Below are positions 11,528-22,877 of a stretch of 64,000 nt of DNA, piece by piece. The DNA is taken from assembly GCA_963693365.1 (NCBI GenBank), contig CAVNZM010000010.1, forward strand, positions 1,178,001-1,242,000, in the 5' to 3' direction. This stretch comes from Amoebidium appalachense. Taxonomy: Eukaryota; Ichthyosporea. The number at the start of each line of letters is the position of its first letter. Position 1 is the stretch's first letter. The notes beneath the pieces were generated by a model, which had not been told where the DNA came from, did no database searches, and saw nothing but the letters and a program-made list of their open reading frames with translations. The translations under genes were made by a program, and so were the position numbers.

Positions 11528-12071
11528 CTAAAGTCGTACAGGACAGGTTTCGGATGGGGGGTGATCTTTGCTGATGTTGAACGCACCACCCTCAGTAGCC
11601 CTGATGTGCTGGTAAGTCACACGGTCGCCTACCAGGTTGAGGATGTCGCCCACCATGCTCCATGTCAGGTCGAGACGCCGCCGCAGGTGGGTAGCTTCGT
11701 CTTCATCGGGCAGCCGCGGCATAGCAGCCACGGCGTTGTAGAGATGCAGGAGGGCATTGCCCAAGCCCCCAGCAAACTCCACTTCTTCGCGGACCGCCTG
11801 GCTGAGTTCACTGCGCTCAAACCCTAGGTGCTCAACAGGAATCGGACCGGGCCCGTTGCTGAGGGAGTCCTCCACCACGAACCGGGCAAAGCCGCCGAAG
11901 GCAGGGTGCCATGATGGTTACCAAAGCTTGGCGTTGCACCGGCACCAACGGCAGTTCGGAGAAGCCCCAGTTGCGCCCAAGTCGTTCACGGCGGGCCTCG
12001 TTACTCTCGACAGCATCGCCAGAAATGAGGCGGCGGAGCTCCGCAAGATAAGCTGAGTAGTTGGCGTCCAT
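11528..12071 (-). pseudogene. Unidentified ~180-residue ORF, broken by one frameshift
   Basis: Reading starts at ATG 12071-12069 (MDANYSAYLAELRRL) and stays open to about 11835. The same composition then continues one frame over (SELSQAVREEVEFAGGLGNA, ...LDLTWSMVGDIL) to a stop at 11528. The two pieces overlap at 11832-11878, and the upstream part of the second frame holds a stop, so one single-base shift explains both. The region is more GC-rich than its surroundings and predicted helical. No catalytic motif or metal-binding pattern is visible. A Gag-like or other mobile-element protein is possible, but this is only a guess. A strong hairpin lies ~130 bases upstream of the start. Confidence 0.4.
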
Positions 12072-12200
12072 TCTAGTCACTACTAGAGTGGCGGGAGCAA
12101 CGACGTGCAGGACGGAAAGTTATAAGTATACAGGCGCACTGCCACAAGATTGCTACCTAATCACCAACCGTCACTGCTAGAGAGAGCAGCGACGGGGGAC

Positions 12201-12236
12201 AAAAAGTGAGGGTGATTTAACCATCACCCGCTTTTT
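12201..12236. promoter_or_regulatory. Strong stem-loop
   Basis: The left arm AAAAAGTGAGGGTGAT pairs with the right arm ATCACCCGCTTTTT around a short TTAACC loop, with one bulged base. It would form on either strand. It lies upstream of the broken minus-strand ORF and may belong to the same element. Confidence 0.55.
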
Positions 12237-12526
12237 ATAGTACCCTAAAAAGCTGCTACTGTGCCTATTGGGTGATCACTTCGATCTCCCAATATGACAC
12301 TACTAAGTTTAGAAAATCTGGATTTCCCAAATCAACGATTTTTTGTATAATGACTTTATTGATATGCTCAGCAAAATAGAAGCCATCGCATGCGATAATC
12401 ACGGTTATCTCGGAGAAGAAAATATAAAAGCCCACACGCTCGGATACGGAGGAGATAACGACTTAAATAATCATTGGAGCAAACTAGTTTAAATTCATGC
12501 ATACACCTACACTTAAGGGTTTTGCC
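12237..12526. other. Unassigned sequence
   Basis: Ordinary-complexity, AT-leaning DNA with no gene or repeat that I can support. Confidence 0.5.
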
Positions 12527-12668
12527 AACCGCTGGTGTCCTTTGTCACTTGTCGCTTTATTTTTATTTTTCGTAGCTTTGGTTTTTTCAGTTCTATTGGT
12601 GGTTATGTAGCCTGTGGCTGCACCTTGCCTTCATCAACGGATCAATAAAACCGAGTCAAAAGAAAAAT
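12527..12668 (+). mobile_element. Probable LINE 3'-end fragment
   Basis: The end, CAATAAAACCGAGTCAAAAG followed by A-rich sequence, matches in layout the 3' ends of the full LINE copies here (GAATAAATCCAGTCAAAA plus poly-A). The start (CCGCTGGTGTCCTTTGTCAC) resembles the segment of the LINE that encodes its terminal Cys/His motif. It is heavily diverged and short. It faces the 3' end of the minus-strand LINE across about 70 bp. Confidence 0.4.
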
Positions 12669-12736
12669 AATCATACACCCTAGAAAACTTACGTTAAACA
12701 TACCGTGGTTCAACAGATAGTCAATAGACGTAATAT

Positions 12737-13899
12737 TTTTTTCTTTTGACTGGATTTATTCGACGGAAAGATATGACATTGTAGTATGCACGGCATACTG
12801 AGAAGACAATAAAAACTTCACGAGTTATCCAGTAACAAGTGCATACTGAGATACCTGAACACTGTGTGAAAATCATATAAATACTCAATGTGACGACCAA
12901 CAGAATTCAACAAAAGTCTAAAGTGTTCACATTGCCAGCTAGTGTAGCAGATACCCGGAGGGAAAGAGGTAAAACGCGACATAAAAATTCACACCTATCA
13001 ACATGCTTGCGATTAAAAAGGTCAGCACAAAAGTGGCACCAGCGGCGATGAAAACAAGAATTACAGCGCCACTGCACAACTTCCCAGGCAATATCAACAT
13101 CAGAGCACCAGACAGACTTATCTACTAGGGTGGTATCCATACGTACAGCAGGAGAAATGTATCCTGCCAAAGCTCCCAAAAAGCGATAATGATCAGTACG
13201 GTGTTGCCTATTAGGAACATAACACATGCCGACTGAGTTTTACCTTTGATTTCTCTATCAGAACGAGAAAGAAACTTATACTGCGTATGGTAATAACGCG
13301 AAAAGGCAGAAAAAACAGGAAGAGAAAAGAAAGAGGGAGTGAGATGAGAGGAAGAATCAGGTGGAAAGAGGGTAGGCTGAGGACATTCAGAAGTAGCGTT
13401 GGTGAATCGGGGGGGAAGAGGGATGGAGGGGAGGGGGGGAAAGAAAGCATAAAGAGGGTGACCATCAGGTAGCCTAACTAAATGAAAACAAAAACGAAGA
13501 GACAATTCCTCCATACGACAAACAGCAGACGACAATCCAAACATACTGATTAAGGGAGGCACAAACCGAGTACGAAACAAAGTGCGTAGCGCAGTACCCT
13601 GAAAATCGTCGAACTCGTTCAGCGCCATTGCCGCCTCGCGAGGTGGGGCGCAGGCCAATAGCGGAAGTCCATATTCGAAAGTCGGCCGTAAAAAAGTTTT
13701 ATAGTAGAGAAGAAGGTTCGCAGGATGGATCACAGACTCCGGTTGAAACATATTTGACACGATGTGAAGCTTACCCTTCGCACGAGCGATCCGTGCTGTG
13801 AGGAGCTTGCGGAAATCAATACCCCGTGCAGTAAAAGGAATACCCAAATAGTCATAGGTGCTCTGAACAGGAATAGGAAGGCCGGCCAATCGAAAGGAA
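12737..13899 (-). mobile_element. 5'-truncated LINE copy (subfamily A)
   Basis: On the minus strand the copy starts abruptly inside the reverse transcriptase at FRLAGLPIPVQSTYDYLGIP. It continues through the thumb and C-terminal region to a Cys/His motif (CNSCFH...CHFC...RKHVDRC). It ends in a 3' UTR whose last bases read CGAATAAATCCAGTCAAAAG followed by A. One frameshift near 13215 separates the main frame from the C-terminal motif. Sequence identity to the plus-strand copy at 34730-35926 is high. It cannot retrotranspose. Confidence 0.88.
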
Positions 13900-16392
13900 G
13901 TGTTATCAGGATTATCTAAATAAGCCAGTCTTCTAATTTCTAACGGAATAATCTGAGATAAATAAATACATCTATCTAAGTGTTTACGAGAAAAAGGTTC
14001 TGCACAAAAGTGGCACAAACATTTATGGAAACAAAGGTTACAGCGCCAAAATAAACATTTCCAAGCTATATCACAAGGAGGGGTTAGAATTGTAAAATCG
14101 GTAAGTGTGGTAGGTTTACGAGAGGAAGGATAAATATAAGTAGCTAATTTACACAACGATTGTAAAGAAAATAGACGAGTCTCGAATATAAAAAGAAGCA
14201 CAGGCTCAAGACCCCTACCATGATACTCTTTATCACAATGATGAAGCAAGGGATATTGAGTATGGAACCAAGTAACATACTGCTGATAACTAGTAGAGGA
14301 GAAAATAAAGGAGATGTGTATTTGAAAGGATATCTCGGAATGGGAGAGAGATTGGGGATAGGACATTTCGCACGAACATTAGAAATGCCGGGAACAGGTG
14401 CTAAAGAAGGAAAGAGTTGCAACAAAGGATGATAAGAAGGAAGCCTAACCAAATGAAAACAAAAGCGAAGGCCTAATTCATTCGTACGCTGGCGCGCCGG
14501 AGGGAGACCAAAAACATTCAGCAAGGGAGCCGCCAAAGGTGATGCCTACGCGAGGTTCGAGAAATAAACTGGATGAATTCACGCTGAAAGGAATCGAATT
14601 CCCGAAGAGCCGCGTGCTGTTGCCGTGGAGGGGCACACAAGAGTAACGGGAGGCCATATTCGAAACATGGACGAAGAAAAACTTTATAAAGAGTGAGCAA
14701 ATTGGCAGGATGAATATTAGAGATATCTGCGAATATTCCTTGATAGATATGTAAGCGACCACGCGCATGAGAAATGCGCGAAGTCAAAAGGCGCTCAAAC
14801 CAGATACCCTTAGAGGTGAAAGGAATACCTAAATGGTCATAGGAGGACACGATTGGGATAGGTTGATTGTTCAGAGTGTCCTGTGCATTGGAAGAAAAGG
14901 TGCCGCTGCGGCATTTATCTATCCCAATTTTCATGAAATTTCGGAAACACCAGTCATCTACTCGAGAAAGCATGTTATTCAATGACATGATAGAAGGATC
15001 GTGAGTGACTAAGACAATATCATCAGCGAAAAAAAGGCCGGAGACACAAGAGTCGCCGGCAACTGGAAATTGTTGAATGTCTGCCGTAATATAAGTCGTC
15101 AATAAAGACATCAAAGAGAAGGGGACTCAAAAGTGAGCCCTGTAAAAGGCCTCGAGTACGATTGAATCCGTTACTAAGTACCCCATTCACAACGGCAGCC
15201 CCATGGGTGCGGTCAAATAACGCCTGAAGTAGCCGACCAAAGGGAAGAGGTAGCCCTCGAGAGGCCAACTTGTGCCACAGCAAATTCGTTGGAACCGTGT
15301 CATAGGCATTCTTAAGGTTGATAAAGCATACCTCGCGACATCCAGAACGAATTATTAATAGTGTAGTGTAATAGAAGAGCATGAGTATGATAGCACGAAT
15401 AAGCACGCCGAAATCCGCCCTGAATGTTGCTCAACCGGAAGACACTCGATAAGGTCTCATGCTTGTGGAAGGCACGCAATATGCAGGACTCGAATAGGCG
15501 ACGAAATATGTTAGTTAAGGTGACTGGCCGGAAGGAAGAAATTGGACCAGTAGAGACCTTGCGGACTGGATTAATGATGGTGTCATTCCACGACGAAGGA
15601 ATGAATCCCAACTCATAGAAGGCAGAGAAAAACTCGCTCACCAAATACGCAAAGGGGGGTGGAGGCGGCGTATTCCCGCCTTTGGTAATAACGGGCGGAG
15701 GGCACAATGCCTTAAGAAGCGCGGGTGGAAGGGCATCCGGACCACAAGCCTTCTTGGGTTTAGGGCAGAATTCGAAATAGCACGTTGAACGTGTGCAGCA
15801 TTAAAATAGCTCAAATATTCGCCTGGAAAATAAGAATCAATCGGCCAGGAAGGTGGTGTGGAGAGTAAAGAATATGAAGGGTGCGTGGAAGGAGCAGAAT
15901 TAAGGTGGAATAATTTGGAATAATAGTCATCTGTGGAAGTGAGTGTGTCGGGTTTATCAGGGCTACATGTAATAGTGATGGAAGGGCCAAATCGCCCTAG
16001 ACTCTTGAGGGTGGAAATGCAAGAATCGTGGGAAAGTGTTTGACCTAAGTGACCTAAGGTGAGAGATGGTCGTAACCTAATATACGGATATGCGACACTA
16101 CCGACCACACTATCACCTATTGTAATTCAAATAGAAAATCAACAAGAAGAGAATAACATACCTCAAGAGTTATGGGTCCCTCGCTGTCGAGCATCCTGCA
16201 CGCGCTTACAGGAGGGTGAGGTGAATCTCCTTATAGGCATTTTGAATACTAAGCCGATTGAGTTCATCCTTGAATTTGCGACCAATAAGGCGTTTAGTTA
16301 CACGAACAATGTGTGGCGAAACAGGAGTGGAAATTTGAATAGTAATAGGCTTGTGGTCCGATGCAGTAGAAAGCGCAGCGTCGGAAAGTAGG
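13900..16392 (-). mobile_element. LINE copy (subfamily B), degenerate, APE-type
   Basis: Reading on the minus strand from 16392, the remnant of an apurinic-like endonuclease is visible: the SDHKPI motif at about 16345-16362. The linker (SLGRFGPSITI) and reverse transcriptase follow, including INLKNAYDTVP, GLLQGSLLSPLLFDVFIDDL and the catalytic FADD at 15019-15030 (usually YADD). A C-terminal Cys/His motif (CNLCFH...CHFC...RKHLDRC) lies near 14045-13965. At least four frame changes break the protein. The 5' end is missing most of the endonuclease. Just after the Cys/His motif the sequence switches at about 13900 to the middle of copy A, so the 3' UTR of B is missing here. It is non-functional. 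Confidence 0.9.
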
Positions 16393-17380
16393 CAGATCTA
16401 GGTCGTAATCTTCTACAAAAAGAATTAAGGGACACAAAATATGTATAAATAATATATTATTTCCATATTAGTTATGTTTTTTTGAATTCATGGCGCCTTC
16501 TCAACTTCTTCTTACATAATTAGAGCAAATTATAACCTCAAGACTGTTGTTTTTTGTTTCCTCAGATTGGGGTTTCTTTGGTCCACATATCCTTTAAAAG
16601 CATCTGGGGGATTCGCGCCAAAATGATTACGAACCAATGAAAAGGGGCCCACGGTCCGCTACTCCTCAGGGTTCGAACTGACTTGAAGTGGATCCAGAGC
16701 CTCCCTTATATACGTGCCAGCAGCGAGTAGAAAAAACAAAAGGCGCCACTTTTTGATTAAAGATATTTTATATACATATAATATGCGTACGTGGGTTCCA
16801 ACATGTGACACATGCATATGTTATTAAGGATTTCTGTGTCGCCATGCACCACTTCCACCCACCCGACCTATCGTTCACATCACTTTTACTGGAAATCGGC
16901 CAAAGCGGCCCGTGATTTATCACGGGCCGCGAGGCCGCACAACCAATCACAAGCCTCAGATATGCATGCCCACTGGTTTGACCAATTAAACACAGCCAAA
17001 TTATACTCAGGAATTTGGTACCATCGTGAAAACATGCCCCCCAAAGAGAAAAACCCGCGGAAACCCTCTTGCGCCGCGCTCCCCACCGTAGAACGACTCA
17101 CAGTTAGTGGGCTCTAACTAGTAGTTTTCCGCAGTAGCCACCTCCAAGCCACACAACGCCGCGAAAACGCCGTTCCAACAGGCCCACTAGACCCAAGCTA
17201 CAAGTTTTTTCGCAAAACCCACTACCCACCCTGCCCAACTCAACGCTTCAAGAAACCGGGTGCCTCCTGTAGGCTACAACCGTAACAACTTCTTAGTTCA
17301 ACCCAACCCGTAAAGTGGTCCTCTCCCACTTAACGGTCCTAGAACCCACAGCGCACCCCGAAGCTACAAAAACGTCCACC

Positions 17381-17418
<38 letters not shown>

Positions 17419-17529
17419 GCTTACGGCCACTAACCCGGAGCGTCCATGCCCAAGCCCAAGCCCCAGTGTCGTAGCGGGCAAACCGACACCGCTCATCGAC
17501 ACCACCACCCCTACCAAACGACCGTGACG
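16393..17529. other. Unassigned sequence with a palindrome and a C run
   Basis: AT-rich DNA to about 16800 is followed by GC-richer DNA. It holds the 26-bp palindrome listed separately and a C run of about 36 bases at 17381-17416. An AGGGTTCGAACT word near 16670 resembles a tRNA B box, but no cloverleaf is present. No gene is supported. Confidence 0.5.
16905..16930. repeat. Perfect 12-bp-arm palindrome
   Basis: The arms GCGGCCCGTGAT and ATCACGGGCCGC are separated by TT. The arms are GC-rich and perfectly complementary, so a very stable hairpin would form in RNA or single-stranded DNA. GGCC words flank it on both sides. No associated gene is identified. Confidence 0.8.
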
Positions 17530-18235
17530 TCAGTCTCGCCTGTATCATATGGTCGACACCAACCAGCCCACCGACCGCACCAACACATACGCCACCCTGG
17601 TCAGCACCCACCAACCTCCTGACCGCACCATCGTATGTCACCCTGGTCAACACCGTCAAAAACAACCAAGTGTAACAGACCACAGTGTCGCATGTGTCAC
17701 CGCCCGGTCAACACCAAACAACTCCCGACCACACCTTCACATGCCCCAGTGGGTCACCACCAAGCAATTCACCACCCACACTAACGTTACATGCTCCACC
17801 CGGTCAACACCAACACTCCTTGACCACACCATGCATGCAGAACCCGGCATTGCTATCACCAAGCAACCCACAGACCACACTAGCACACGCCACCTGGTCA
17901 GCACCCAGCAACTTCCTGACCGCACCATCGTGTGTTAACCCTGTCCGACACAAAACAACACTTCAACCACACACTGCATGTGAGCCCCACGGAGCCCTTT
18001 GGGGAGGGCCCGACAACGCCTTCACGTGCACTCGTTGGAGTTACCCAACAACCAACCGACCACACCAACACATACGCCACCCTGGTCAGCACCTAACACC
18101 ACCCTGGCCACACCCGATCGTATGCTCAACCCGGTCATCACCAACAAGCAACCAACCAACCACACGTATGTGCCATCACCAGGTCAACACCAACAACCCC
18201 TGACCACACCAACACATGCACCACCCAATACCGAG
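17530..18235. repeat. Degenerate minisatellite (~50-60 bp unit)
   Basis: A unit of the form CCTGGTCAACACCAACAA...CTGACCACACCAACACATGC recurs about eleven times with substitutions and length changes (for example near 17599, 17646, 17708, 17800, 17898, 18084, 18135 and 18183). It gives Pro/Thr/His-rich frames on the plus strand that are open by composition. No start, signal or domain supports a gene. Confidence 0.7.
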
Positions 18236-20576
18236 CCAAAAGCTGTTTTCTGTACCCTTAATCCCCTTTGAACTTGCCCTGTAACTCTGGGGGCTGCTGC
18301 TAAAAGTTACAGGGTGGGGCTGCTGCATGTATACTAGTACTATGTATATTATTGTGCTGTTTAGAGACCGATCGTTCTGCCACTCACACGTACTGACGGT
18401 GTGCACGCGCTGCGATGAACTTTACGTTCGCCCGATTTTTCCTTACACTCTCGCGACCGCGTGCATGCTTTCTGTCGCGGCGCCTCGACGGTTCTATAGA
18501 GTCCAGTGTTCGCTGAATGTGTAAGGAAAAATAAGGAGCCATCTCAGTAGGTGGCAGTTCTGCCATGTCTGTCTAATAAAAGGGCTCAGTTTAGAACGTG
18601 GGTATATAGGTCCTGTGGGGCTGGTATTGTACCACTATTCAGCGGTACTGAATAAGACCTTAAGGGGATAAAAAGGTTCAAAACAAAATGTGTCGCCGTG
18701 TATGCATATGCGCAGCATGCGCACGGGTATGCGCACGTGGCCATGGGGCATGATGATGCACACGCTACAAAAAATAACTCCCGGCCGCGTCAGTGCACTT
18801 CAAAGAGCATAACGTAGGCCTATTCATCTGGGAAACTTTTCGACAAACATTTTGAGCCAGATTCGAAGAGAACCTGTTTTGAGTACTATAGGTGCTATTA
18901 AATATCTACATATGCAATCAAAACAGACTCGGACAAAAATTAGCCCTTTGCCACGTGATCTTGAAGGAATGCACTCTGCCAAGTTGGGCCGACTCGCTGC
19001 CAGCCGAAGGGCGGTGCACATTCCATGCAACATACAACCTAATGTGCAATTGAAAATCAGGGAAATGTCTAAAATAAATAGCATATACGTACATATCCTT
19101 AATTAGTCAAGACTTCAGGAAGTTGTAATACGTTTTGCCTAAAAGATATCAATAGTTACATTTACTGTAGATCTACAAACGAAAGGTCTTAACAGGCTAG
19201 GCTTACGGCGGTTGTCAATCAGATGCAGTAATACATTGACAAAAAGTACATTTTGTGGATATATTAAACTTTTAGAATGTACTCGGAACGCTCTACATGT
19301 CCACATTCCGAGCTCGCTGAATCAATGATTGGACAAATTTAGAATTCAATCATATTGAATTCAAAGCTCCCCTGCCAAAGTGAGCTCGTGAGTTGTTGAA
19401 GAAAAACGGATAAAGGGCAAGAAGTACAAAATAAAAGGAAAATAGACTTATAATTAAAAATATCAGCCCTATATGAAGCAAAATGAGTGATATTATTCCG
19501 TATTTCGTGGCAAATGTTAGTGAGCACGGGCCTCTTCGCAATCCATTTACAGCCCTGAGAGGCACATTCCTGCATTCATGCATGCAGTAGATGTGCGAAC
19601 TAGTTTAGAAAATCACTTTTCCCGTACAAACGCTAACTTCCATATTCTCCCCTCAAGAAGACTTAAAAATTGACTTTGATGACACATGTTGTGGTAGACT
19701 ACTGGGGATCCCGCACAAACGGGGATTTGTTGAACTTTTCTCCCGTATCAGCCTAGGAGTCTCTGCCTCCGCCCTTTCGCACGGTTTCATGATGCTCATG
19801 CATTTCCAGCTGAGCCAATTTTTCATAGACACACGCCACTGCATTCGAAAGAGCGAGTTGTATGACTGTAAAAAGTAACGGAGTTCGGTATAGAGTTTGT
19901 CTTTTTAGCTCAAACGTAACAACACTGCCGACGGCTTTAGTAGTCTAAAGTTCGGGTTTTCATTCTGTGGTGAATTGATCCCCTGCACTCAACGTTTTGC
20001 TGCTTGTTGTTTAAAGTTTATGTTTACTCACAAACATCTTAAATCTTTGTTTGTTATGCACATGATTTCAGGCTCTGGAAGGCATGTTCGTCGGTAGTCA
20101 CACAAAGCTAGCCTAACCTTCAGACTGATTCGTTTCGTAAACAACGTGACCATCTGCAAAGAGGTAGTAAAGAGAGTTTTCCGGACCACTATGATAAAGA
20201 TTGGGTAGACGCTTTACAATAACTCTGAAATTCCTTTTTCTTTTTTTTTTTCCTTTTCATTTTTTTTTATTTTTAGATTTGGCACTCAGTAAAGTAGTAT
20301 TAATGAGAAAGAATAATACAAACGACCCTAGCTTCACATGAAGCAAGGATACACCATTTTCAAACCGAAGAGTAACAACATGCACTTTCAGTACTAGAGC
20401 ACCAATCTTTTTGGCTGGAAAGTTCACTGTTTGTTCGGCTTTCCGAGGCGGGAGCTACCATGGTGGCCGGCAGGAGGGCATATGCAAGCCCCGATGTTCG
20501 TCACTCTTCTCTTTTTTATATTTCCAGTGCAGGATATTTTTAGCACACGTCATGACATCATGCAGGAAGTGAAAAA
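18236..20576. other. Unassigned sequence upstream of the 7TM gene
   Basis: Mostly unique DNA with only short chance ORFs. A T-rich stretch lies at 20235-20275. The last ~170 bases before the ATG at 20577 should hold the 5' UTR and promoter of the seven-transmembrane gene, but I see no clear TATA or initiator element. Confidence 0.5.
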
Positions 20577-22391
20577 ATGGCCGCAAACACAACGACATTC
20601 CTCTGCCCCGTATTCCACACGACGAGCACGTGTGTCCTTTCCTGGGCCACATACATGGGAGTAGAACACGAAGTTCCAGCCGCATCCGTCGCTCTACTAA
20701 CGTCACTACTTCTTGCATACAGCACGCTTGTATGCTACCAACACGTGCGAATTTCCGGGTTTTTCCCAATTTCCGCCCCCCACGACAAATCGGTTGCCTT
20801 TTCCGCTTTCCTGGCAATTATCACTTTGGTCATCACCTTACCTGACCCGTTCGCTTACCGAGATTTGTTCGGAGAGCCCATTTTCCTATGCATTCGCAGC
20901 TGCACGTTTACGTTGTCGTTTCTTGCCCTGGCCTACTACACCATTAGATGGCAGGGAATACTCGATGCAAGTGCGGGGTTAACACAACACACGGAGGCTT
21001 CACGTTTAAGGTTAAATGGTGATCATGCAGCAGCGGTGGCATCTCGCAACGCACATTCCCCGGGCACGTTGAACGAAAAACCGCGCCAAAACATCTTTTC
21101 CCGCTGGCACGACAAATTGCGGAACACCAGCCGGTCTCGGTTACGACGCATGTTGGTTGTTGCTACCGTGCACGTGTGCACATGGGGTGTGGTGGCCATT
21201 CAAATACTGTTTGCAGTTTTGGGCGAGTTGGGCCGCCGGACGAACGACAAAATGGGCCTGACCCGAACCGAAAGTCTCGTTGGTAATCTGGTTGCAAACG
21301 CAGTCGGGTCGGGGCTTCTCGCGGTGATTTTTGTCTACCACACGATTGTCGTTTTGGGAATTATGGTGGAAAGCCGTAAGAGATGCCACATGCTTCTCGA
21401 TCGTGGGCAGAGCGCTGCTTCCAGATCCGGTTCCAGACGAAGGAATACAACGAGGGAGCGGGGAACAAGCGTGAGTTCGACAAACACGATTCAGCTTTCC
21501 CTGTTGTGTAATTTGGCAAATGATGCCGTGCTAGGTGTGGGTGGGGGGGTGGGAGCAAACGGTGGTGCAGGCGCAGATGCCGGTCGTAAAGACGTGAAAT
21601 ATGCGGAAAGGTTCGAGCTCGAAATTACGGGAGAGGTGCCAGAATCCGGAATTAACCGGCCATCCCTCGTGGGATGCTCCCGAAGGAGGAGTGCTGGGGG
21701 ATGGCATGATGCGTTGGACGCTGCCCTTTCCCCACTAACGGAGGATATGCTCTCGGAAAGGGCCGGTGTGTCTGACGACGCTTTGCGCGGAAAGCGCTCG
21801 AAGCTTCAGGCGTCTTCCTTGACGCCCATTGGGAAGATTCAGGCGGGCAGTGATGTGATGATCCCTGATGTCATGGCGGGGGGTTCCAATAGTAACAAGA
21901 CGGAGAGCCTCGAGGGATCCCTAAAGCTGAACATGAACACCCCGGCCGTCCCGAAAATTAACGACGCAAGGCATGGGGTCGTAAGGGAGGAGCCTACATT
22001 GCCAAACGCGGAAAACCGGAGTTTGACCGGAACATCCGACGCTTTGCGAAAAAACCCCAGCAGTGATGACGGCACGACCCCATCGACTTTTGCACATGCG
22101 AGACATGTCATTGTGAGTAATCGACTGGCCCTTCTGTCGTTGGTTGTGACGTTGGGCCTCCTTGTCATAACTGTGTTCATGTCGATCAGGGTTGTGCATG
22201 TGATGGCGGATAATCGGAGATGGGTGGGGGAGTACCCCCCGCCTACTTTGTATACGTTGATGATTGGCGATTCGGGGTGGGTTATTTATATTGTTCTAGG
22301 GTGGTTGTTTGCTTTGGTGCATTTCGCGAGACCCGCTCGGAGGGGGAATTTCTTCTCTACCGGAATGGGAACCACACAGGAGGTGGTATAA
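20577..22391 (+). CDS. Unidentified seven-transmembrane protein, GPCR-like topology
   Basis: This is an intact single-exon frame of 604 codons. The start is the ATG in the good context AAAAATGGCC. Seven hydrophobic segments are visible at about residues 34-54, 72-89, 103-124, 192-216, 237-263, 516-541 and 557-583. The N-terminus carries an N-T-T glycosylation site (N4). Basic residues concentrate in the 3-4 loop (125-191), the very long 5-6 loop (264-515) and the C-terminus. The positive-inside rule therefore predicts an outside N-terminus and inside C-terminus, as in GPCRs, with a ~250-residue third cytoplasmic loop rich in Ser, Gly and Arg. I find no E/DRY, NPxxY or other family signature, and cannot exclude a TOM1/THH1-like or transporter-like protein. 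It is convergent with the SH2-RGS gene. Function is unknown. Confidence 0.8.
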   Translation: MAANTTTFLCPVFHTTSTCVLSWATYMGVEHEVPAASVALLTSLLLAYSTLVCYQHVRISGFFPISAPHDKSVAFSAFLAIITLVITLPDPFAYRDLFGEPIFLCIRSCTFTLSFLALAYYTIRWQGILDASAGLTQHTEASRLRLNGDHAAAVASRNAHSPGTLNEKPRQNIFSRWHDKLRNTSRSRLRRMLVVATVHVCTWGVVAIQILFAVLGELGRRTNDKMGLTRTESLVGNLVANAVGSGLLAVIFVYHTIVVLGIMVESRKRCHMLLDRGQSAASRSGSRRRNTTRERGTSVSSTNTIQLSLLCNLANDAVLGVGGGVGANGGAGADAGRKDVKYAERFELEITGEVPESGINRPSLVGCSRRRSAGGWHDALDAALSPLTEDMLSERAGVSDDALRGKRSKLQASSLTPIGKIQAGSDVMIPDVMAGGSNSNKTESLEGSLKLNMNTPAVPKINDARHGVVREEPTLPNAENRSLTGTSDALRKNPSSDDGTTPSTFAHARHVIVSNRLALLSLVVTLGLLVITVFMSIRVVHVMADNRRWVGEYPPPTLYTLMIGDSGWVIYIVLGWLFALVHFARPARRGNFFSTGMGTTQEVV

Positions 22392-22831
22392 GCGCTTTAA
22401 CGTTTATAGGTCTTAATGTGATAGAGATGAACCTATTGACCATATATGGTCATAGGATTTAGTCGGTAACATCCGAGTTGGTTAACACTGTTTAAATCCC
22501 TCGTATGTTTGATCATGACTCTGAGTGTGGAATGACTTTGTGGAGATACATATAGTAGTGTACACTAATGGAATGTATGGTGTAGAAAGTCGTAAACGAT
22601 AAAACTATCTGAGTAAAAATGTAAATATTAGGGTGTCTTAAATTTAAATTGTCCGCTGAATGAACTCTCTCTGTGCTCACATTTTTTTTTTTTTTTGACC
22701 TCTTACGGTTGTGTTACCGACAATCAAGAATATATACTCAACGGATGCACTCTTTTCCTTTCTCCCTCTACTCATGGTCGTGGTGATGGTGGTTGGTGGG
22801 GGGGGGAGGGGGACGGGGGGGGGGGGGGGGG

Positions 22832-22877
<46 letters not shown>

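Noticed and set aside
16660-16690. tRNA-like B box GGGTTCGAACT
   Set aside because: No matching A box, acceptor stem or anticodon stem can be drawn around it.
17549-18203. Pro/Thr/His-rich secreted or mucin-like protein
   Set aside because: Overlapping frames are open together, there is no signal peptide, and the units are too degenerate to suggest selection on protein.
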